Source: Bacteroidota bacterium
GTDB lineage: Bacteria; Bacteroidota; Bacteroidia; Flavobacteriales; Schleiferiaceae
Length of the DNA: 11,117 nt
Direction of reading: 5' to 3'
Assembly (NCBI GenBank): GCA_003023665.1
Contig: PXYR01000053.1
Coordinates: forward strand, 1 to 11,117
Below are positions 7,221 through 11,117 of the stretch, in pieces. Every line of letters begins with the position of its first letter. Within the stretch, counting starts at the first letter, position 1. Made by a program: the position numbers and the translations under genes. Under the pieces are notes generated by a model. That model did not search any database. It saw only the letters and a list, made by a program, of their open reading frames with translations, and was not told the origin of the DNA.

Positions 7221-8585
7221 CTACTCTAAATGATCTAACAAATAAAACAACGCGCTCATAGATGCCGCGCCCATTTCTAAACTTCTTGGATGAATTGCGT
7301 TAATATTGTCTCTTGCACTATGGTGAAAGTCAAAATATCGTTGGCTTTCTGGACGATACCCAATAAAAAAATCGTCATAGCCGCGCAAAGGACCTAGGTC
7401 TGCTCCGCCTCCGCCTTTTGCAAAAACATGTAATCCATAAGGGCTCAACAGCTCTTTATAGGTTCTTACCTGCTCAAGCCGAATGTCATCAGCGCTTATT
7501 CCAAAACCCCTCGGGACGTCACCTCCTGCATCGCTTTCCATGGCTACCCAGTGATGAACGCCTTCCGATTTGGCCCAACGTGCATATTCTTTTGCTCCAT
7601 CTAAGCCAAACTCCTCATTAGCCCATAAAACCACACGAATGGTGCGGTTATTTTTATAGCCTACCTTTTTCAGTAAGTTAGGAACTTGCATTGCATGGGC
7701 GCATCCAGCGCCATCGTCTTGTGCTCCTTGGCCCAAGTCCCAAGAGTCAATGTGTCCGCCAACAAGCATAATTTCTTCCGGCTTTTCGGCACCCTTGAAA
7801 TCTGCTATCATATTATAGTTTATAGCCGTCCCTTGTACTCCACAATCCAAGAAAAGTTCAAGCTCTACCAAACCATCACCCAGCATTTTCTCCAATTTAT
7901 CTGCAGCTAGCCAAGAAATAGCCGCCGTTGGAATTTTCACCTCACTTTCTCCATAACTCATTGCGCCCGTATGGGGGAGGTCGTCCCTCAATAACGTTAC
8001 GGAGCGCATTACCGTAGCCACGGCGCCATACTTCCCCGCCTCCATGGCTCCGGCCCAGCGATACTTAACAGCACCACCATAGGCGTTAAACGTGCTAATT
8101 AGACTATGGTCCATATAAGTGTTATAAAAGACTATCTTTCCTTCTAGCCCCTCTTTGCCCAGGGCTTCTAACTCTTCAAAAGAACCAACCTCAACTACCG
8201 CCGCTCTAATACCCTCTTTTGGTGTAGGCACCGAGCCGCCCAACGCTGTGGTTGGCAAGGCTACCGATTCTCCACCAGCAAATGCTTTTGACCATTCAGC
8301 TCCGCGATGCCATTTAGGTACCTCTACAGGCTGCAGCCAGGCGGTGTCCGCTCCAGCGTCTAGCATCATTTGTTTGGTGTATTCAGCAGCTTGATTTGCA
8401 GCGTCCGAACCACTTGGTCTAGGACCAATCTCAGTACAAATATGGTGGAGCCATTTATACCCTTGTTGCTCACCCAAGGCTTCTGTATAGATAGATTTTA
8501 TAACATCTTTAGCTTCTGTGGGGAGCTGCTGAGCACTGACTTGTATGCTCATTCCTGAAAGGATAAATAGGGCTACTTTCTTCAT
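7221..8585 (-). CDS. Secreted M28 family zinc peptidase (aminopeptidase/carboxypeptidase Q-like)
   Basis: This 454-residue protein has a signal peptide cleaved after VSA (residue 18), so it acts in the periplasm or outside the cell. The M28 di-zinc site is complete: H278 in GGHIDSWD, bridging D290 in QDDGAG, the catalytic and ligand pair E324-E325 in WANEEFG, D352 in MESDAGG, and H422 in FHHSARD. Residues ~120-250 form the inserted protease-associated domain (PTTALGGSVPTP, GKIVFYNTYMDH). Members remove residues from peptides; carboxypeptidase Q-like forms act on dipeptides. Exact specificity cannot be read from sequence. One base separates it from the upstream gene, so it belongs to the minus-strand operon. 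Length is normal and no catalytic residue is missing. Confidence 0.92.
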   Translation of the reverse strand: MKKVALFILSGMSIQVSAQQLPTEAKDVIKSIYTEALGEQQGYKWLHHICTEIGPRPSGSDAANQAAEYTKQMMLDAGADTAWLQPVEVPKWHRGAEWSKAFAGGESVALPTTALGGSVPTPKEGIRAAVVEVGSFEELEALGKEGLEGKIVFYNTYMDHSLISTFNAYGGAVKYRWAGAMEAGKYGAVATVMRSVTLLRDDLPHTGAMSYGESEVKIPTAAISWLAADKLEKMLGDGLVELELFLDCGVQGTAINYNMIADFKGAEKPEEIMLVGGHIDSWDLGQGAQDDGAGCAHAMQVPNLLKKVGYKNNRTIRVVLWANEEFGLDGAKEYARWAKSEGVHHWVAMESDAGGDVPRGFGISADDIRLEQVRTYKELLSPYGLHVFAKGGGGADLGPLRGYDDFFIGYRPESQRYFDFHHSARDNINAIHPRSLEMGAASMSALFYLLDHLE

Positions 8586-8586
8586 A

Positions 8587-9093
8587 TTATCTTCTTTTTC
8601 TATTGCGCGTCTGTTGCGAAATGGCTGGTGAAAAAGGAACCAGTTCCAAAGTGGTGCTCGCGGTTATTTGTGCTGCTTTATCTATCAATACTGTTTTATC
8701 TGCCGAAACACCTATGTCTCGTTTATTTCTATGCTTAGCATCTACAATATACAGCGTCCAAACCTTTTGTTCCTTCGTGGCGAGCAACCCGCCATATGAA
8801 CCAAATCGACTACTCATGTTCAGGCCAATCAACACCAACTGCTCGCCAGCAAATATGGACTCCCAATTTCCAAATTTGAAGCCAAAAACAGAAAAGTACC
8901 TTCGGTATCCTTTTGAAGTAAACTGTGTGCCGCGTCTTGCTGTAATGCCTAAAAACGGTACCGTCAAAAAAAATAGCGCTTCCCACTCCCGTGTGAATAG
9001 CGTTGCCACAAAAACCACTACTGCCAAAAGGTAAAACCGGAATGGCTCAGGGAAAACCCTGCCGTTTAAAATATTAATCTCCTTAATAGACAC
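8587..9093 (-). CDS. Membrane protein with two N-terminal helices and a soluble C-terminal domain
   Basis: This 168-residue protein has two hydrophobic helices (about 18-33 and 38-52). A basic turn and a beta-rich domain follow, with a FSVFGFKFGNWESI segment (residues 67-80) and a YIVDAKHRNKRDIGV strand pair. The layout resembles Bacteroidota membrane proteins with a PH-like cytoplasmic domain, but that is pattern recall, not a family assignment. The tail is strongly basic (RNRKRR). The GTG start lies 11 bases inside the DUF819 gene and the stop is one base before the M28 gene, so translation is probably coupled. No function can be assigned. Confidence 0.65.
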   Translation of the reverse strand: MSIKEINILNGRVFPEPFRFYLLAVVVFVATLFTREWEALFFLTVPFLGITARRGTQFTSKGYRRYFSVFGFKFGNWESIFAGEQLVLIGLNMSSRFGSYGGLLATKEQKVWTLYIVDAKHRNKRDIGVSADKTVLIDKAAQITASTTLELVPFSPAISQQTRNRKRR

Positions 9094-10339
9094 CTACCGC
9101 GGCTTGCATTAAAAGTCCACAGATATATGCTCCGTAGGTTCCGAGCGCATATCCCAGTACGGCCAACAAGACTCCTACCGGAGCCAAAGCAGGGTGGAAC
9201 GCCGCTGCAACGACGGGCGCGCTTGCTGCGCCGCCAATGTTTGCCTTAGAGCCAACTGCCAGAAAGAAGTATGGTGCTTTAATAATTTTAGCCACTATGA
9301 ACATTAACCCTACGTGTATGATCATCCATACCAACCCTACAGCAAACAGCCCCGGGTTCTCAAATACCTCCAAAACATTCATGCTCATCCCAATCGTTGC
9401 TACAAGAATGTAGATAAAAACAGAGCCTACTTTGGAGGCACCTGCGCCCTCAAGATTTCTTGCTTTTGTAAAACTCAACGCGATTCCTATAGTGGTTGCC
9501 ACAACAACCAGCCAAAAGAACCCAGAAGTAAGGCTAAACTTTGCTAAAACAGGATAGTTGTTACTGATAAATGGCGCTATTACGTCGCTTAGTCCGTGAG
9601 CCAAGCCGGTTGCTCCAAAAGCAATGGCCAAAATGTATATTAAATCATTGAAAGAAGGGATTTTGGAGATGCTTGCCGTATACGCTTCCATCTTTTCCTG
9701 AAGCGTCAATACAGAGGAGGCGTCTGCTTTAAACCACGCGTCTATATTTTTTGCTTTGGCAACGCCAATTAGCAGAAATGCCATCCAAAGTTCCGCTACC
9801 AAAACGTCTACGGTTACCATAGCTGAAAAGATGTCTTCACTCACTTCAAACACTTCCTTCATGGCCGCTTGATTCGCGCCTCCACCAATCCATGAACCAG
9901 CAACAGTCGTCATTCCCCGCCAAATTTCATCTGTGTTAGCGCCAACAATATCAGGAGCTATAAAACTGAACAACAAAATGGATAAGGGACCTCCAATTAT
10001 TACACCAGCGGTTCCGGTAAAAAACATAATTAGCGCTTTTGGGCCTAATTTTTTTACCTCTCCAAAATCAATACTAAGTGTCAGTAAAATAAGCGCTGCC
10101 GGCAGTAAGTAGCGGGACGCCATGAAATATAATCGACTTTGCTTGGGATCAATGATTTCAAAGGTGGTGAGCAAAGACGGTAAAAAATAACACAACAGCA
10201 GGGCAGGGATATATGTATAAAACTTCTTCCAAAAGGGGTTTTCACTTTTAGCAGTCAAAAAAATACCCCCTAACATTGCTGCCAGAATACCAAATAGTGT
10301 TGCGTCATTTGTAATCCAAGGATCTATTTCGTGAGTCAT
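9083..10339 (-). CDS. DUF819 family multi-pass membrane protein (putative transporter)
   Basis: This 418-residue protein has about ten to twelve hydrophobic helices and two Gly/Ala/Ser-rich re-entrant-type segments, GSWIGGGANQAAM (residues 148-160) and GSKANIGGAASAPVV (363-377). They lie in equivalent halves, as expected for an inverted-repeat transporter. This matches the DUF819 (YjcL-like) family; substrate and energy coupling are not established. A charged loop (~195-228) separates the halves. Its ATG overlaps the esterase stop by four bases (ATGA at 10336-10339) and its stop overlaps the next gene. Clustering with a secreted peptidase makes uptake of a peptide or amino-acid product a reasonable guess only. 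Confidence 0.88.
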   Translation of the reverse strand: MTHEIDPWITNDATLFGILAAMLGGIFLTAKSENPFWKKFYTYIPALLLCYFLPSLLTTFEIIDPKQSRLYFMASRYLLPAALILLTLSIDFGEVKKLGPKALIMFFTGTAGVIIGGPLSILLFSFIAPDIVGANTDEIWRGMTTVAGSWIGGGANQAAMKEVFEVSEDIFSAMVTVDVLVAELWMAFLLIGVAKAKNIDAWFKADASSVLTLQEKMEAYTASISKIPSFNDLIYILAIAFGATGLAHGLSDVIAPFISNNYPVLAKFSLTSGFFWLVVVATTIGIALSFTKARNLEGAGASKVGSVFIYILVATIGMSMNVLEVFENPGLFAVGLVWMIIHVGLMFIVAKIIKAPYFFLAVGSKANIGGAASAPVVAAAFHPALAPVGVLLAVLGYALGTYGAYICGLLMQAAVGVY

Positions 10340-11001
10340 CGCTTAAGAGTTATGTTTTCTAATCGGTTAATTTCGTTCGCTAAGATATCGGAACGAAAGG
10401 TATGTCCGCCATCGTAAGTGTTCACTTCTGGATGAAGATCAAATTCGTTTTTATATAAAGTTACGCGATCCTCTCTCTTGGCCGTACCAATAAAGGGATC
10501 TGTTGTGCCAAACCATGAACTCATTGTGGTTTGAGCAAGCACGCTCCGGCTTTTTTCATCTAAATCAGGCGGCCAGCTTCCCGCCCACGCCAAAAGAGAA
10601 TGAAAAGACACTTTGGAATAGCCCAAAAACCTCATCCCTGTTGCCACACCTTGGCTAAAACCAACCATGTGAAATCGGGCGTTTGGTGCCTCTGCTGCTG
10701 CCCAACTAATCGCTTCATTCAAAAAAAGACGTTGGTTATCAATGTCTGTTAATCTGTCTTCCTTCGTCATCCAAGATGCCCCCACCCGACCTTCAGTGCC
10801 ACTGAGGTAAAATTTATGTGCGCCTTGAGGCAGAATAATTGCTCGTCCATTTTGAACTAACGGTACAAAGTGTCTTTTAAAGTACACTACCAATTGTCCA
10901 TATCCATGAAGAGCAAACCAAATGTTTGTTGTGCTCTCATTTAATTCACCTAAACAATCTATGCGCTGTTTCTGTATGGTTTCAATGAAACGCGTAGACA
11001 T
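10336..11001 (-). CDS. Alpha/beta-hydrolase, phospholipase/carboxylesterase-like serine esterase
   Basis: This 221-residue cytoplasmic protein has no signal peptide. The oxyanion-hole turn is LHGYGQ (31-36), the nucleophile elbow GFSQG puts the catalytic Ser at 116, Asp168 sits in GTTDPF, and His200 in GGHTF. This spacing and length fit the YpfH/carboxylesterase group of the alpha/beta-hydrolase fold, which hydrolyses carboxylic esters or thioesters. The natural substrate is unknown. The ATG shares one base with the stop of the enoyl-CoA hydratase upstream (TGATG), and the stop overlaps the DUF819 start, so it is embedded in the operon. Thioester hydrolysis would fit the neighbouring acyl-CoA gene, but this is inference. 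Confidence 0.85.
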   Translation of the reverse strand: MSTRFIETIQKQRIDCLGELNESTTNIWFALHGYGQLVVYFKRHFVPLVQNGRAIILPQGAHKFYLSGTEGRVGASWMTKEDRLTDIDNQRLFLNEAISWAAAEAPNARFHMVGFSQGVATGMRFLGYSKVSFHSLLAWAGSWPPDLDEKSRSVLAQTTMSSWFGTTDPFIGTAKREDRVTLYKNEFDLHPEVNTYDGGHTFRSDILANEINRLENITLKR

Positions 11002-11117
11002 CAGGCACCAGGAAAATCAGGTTTACGCTTTTCCATAAACGCTTGGGTTCCTTCTTTAAAATCCGCTGTCTCAAAGCAATCACCAAAAGCCTGAACCTCA
11101 ACATCGTACCCTACAGA
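11001..11117 (-). CDS. Enoyl-CoA hydratase/isomerase family protein, C-terminal end only
   Basis: The last 38 codons of a gene whose start lies beyond the window. The residues read SVGYDVEVQAFGDCFETADF, then KEGTQAFMEKRKPDFPGA and TGA. The ETADFKEGTQAFMEKRKP block is the hallmark C-terminus of crotonase-fold enoyl-CoA hydratases: an acidic phenylalanine-rich loop, then EG..AF.EKR.P.F. Members hydrate trans-2-enoyl-CoA in fatty-acid or amino-acid degradation. The active-site residues are not in view, so the exact reaction cannot be settled. Its stop overlaps the esterase ATG by one base, making it the first visible gene of the minus-strand operon. Confidence 0.85.
   Translation of the reverse strand, partial: SVGYDVEVQAFGDCFETADFKEGTQAFMEKRKPDFPGA

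Noticed and set aside
8603..9034. A 143-codon plus-strand ORF opposite the 8587-9093 gene
   Set aside because: It is antisense to a well-placed operon gene, has no domain or signal peptide, and its composition reads as a reverse-strand shadow.

Overview
The window looks like ordinary chromosome from a member of the Bacteroidota, most likely a Flavobacteriales-type marine or aquatic bacterium. This is inferred from gene content: a seven-helix membrane regulator with an AraC-type DNA-binding tail, a YceI plus DUF5777 beta-barrel pair, signal peptides ending in A-Q, almost no Shine-Dalgarno sequences, and moderate GC. No tRNA, rRNA, insertion sequence, integrase or CRISPR array is visible.

Left part, plus strand (1-6642). 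A 5'-truncated exported di-heme c-type protein is followed by an AraC-family membrane regulator. Four bases later comes a large AddA/RecB-like helicase-nuclease. A 59-bp imperfect tandem duplication at 3192-3309 shifts its reading frame, so it now reads as two ORFs (1714-3270 and 3267-4820). Next are three compact genes for exported proteins: a small mono-heme c-type protein, a YceI-family protein, and a DUF5777 beta-barrel protein. The last two share an ATGA overlap, so this looks like one envelope module.

Middle (6643-6893). This is a convergent intergenic region with a strong hairpin. The T-tract lies on the minus-strand side, so the hairpin probably ends the minus-strand operon and may also stop plus-strand transcription. 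Several short repeats follow it.

Right part, minus strand (11117 down to 6894). This is a tightly packed operon: the C-terminus of an enoyl-CoA hydratase, a serine alpha/beta-hydrolase, a DUF819 multi-pass membrane protein, a two-helix membrane protein with a soluble tail, a secreted M28 zinc peptidase, and a small three-helix membrane protein. Adjacent genes overlap by 1, 4 and 11 bases or are separated by 1 and 36 bases. The promoter lies outside the window.

The most noteworthy signal is the split helicase-nuclease. The duplication accounts exactly for the frame change, and the two copies have diverged at two bases. That argues against a simple assembly duplicate. I do not see a convincing new defence or mobile system here.
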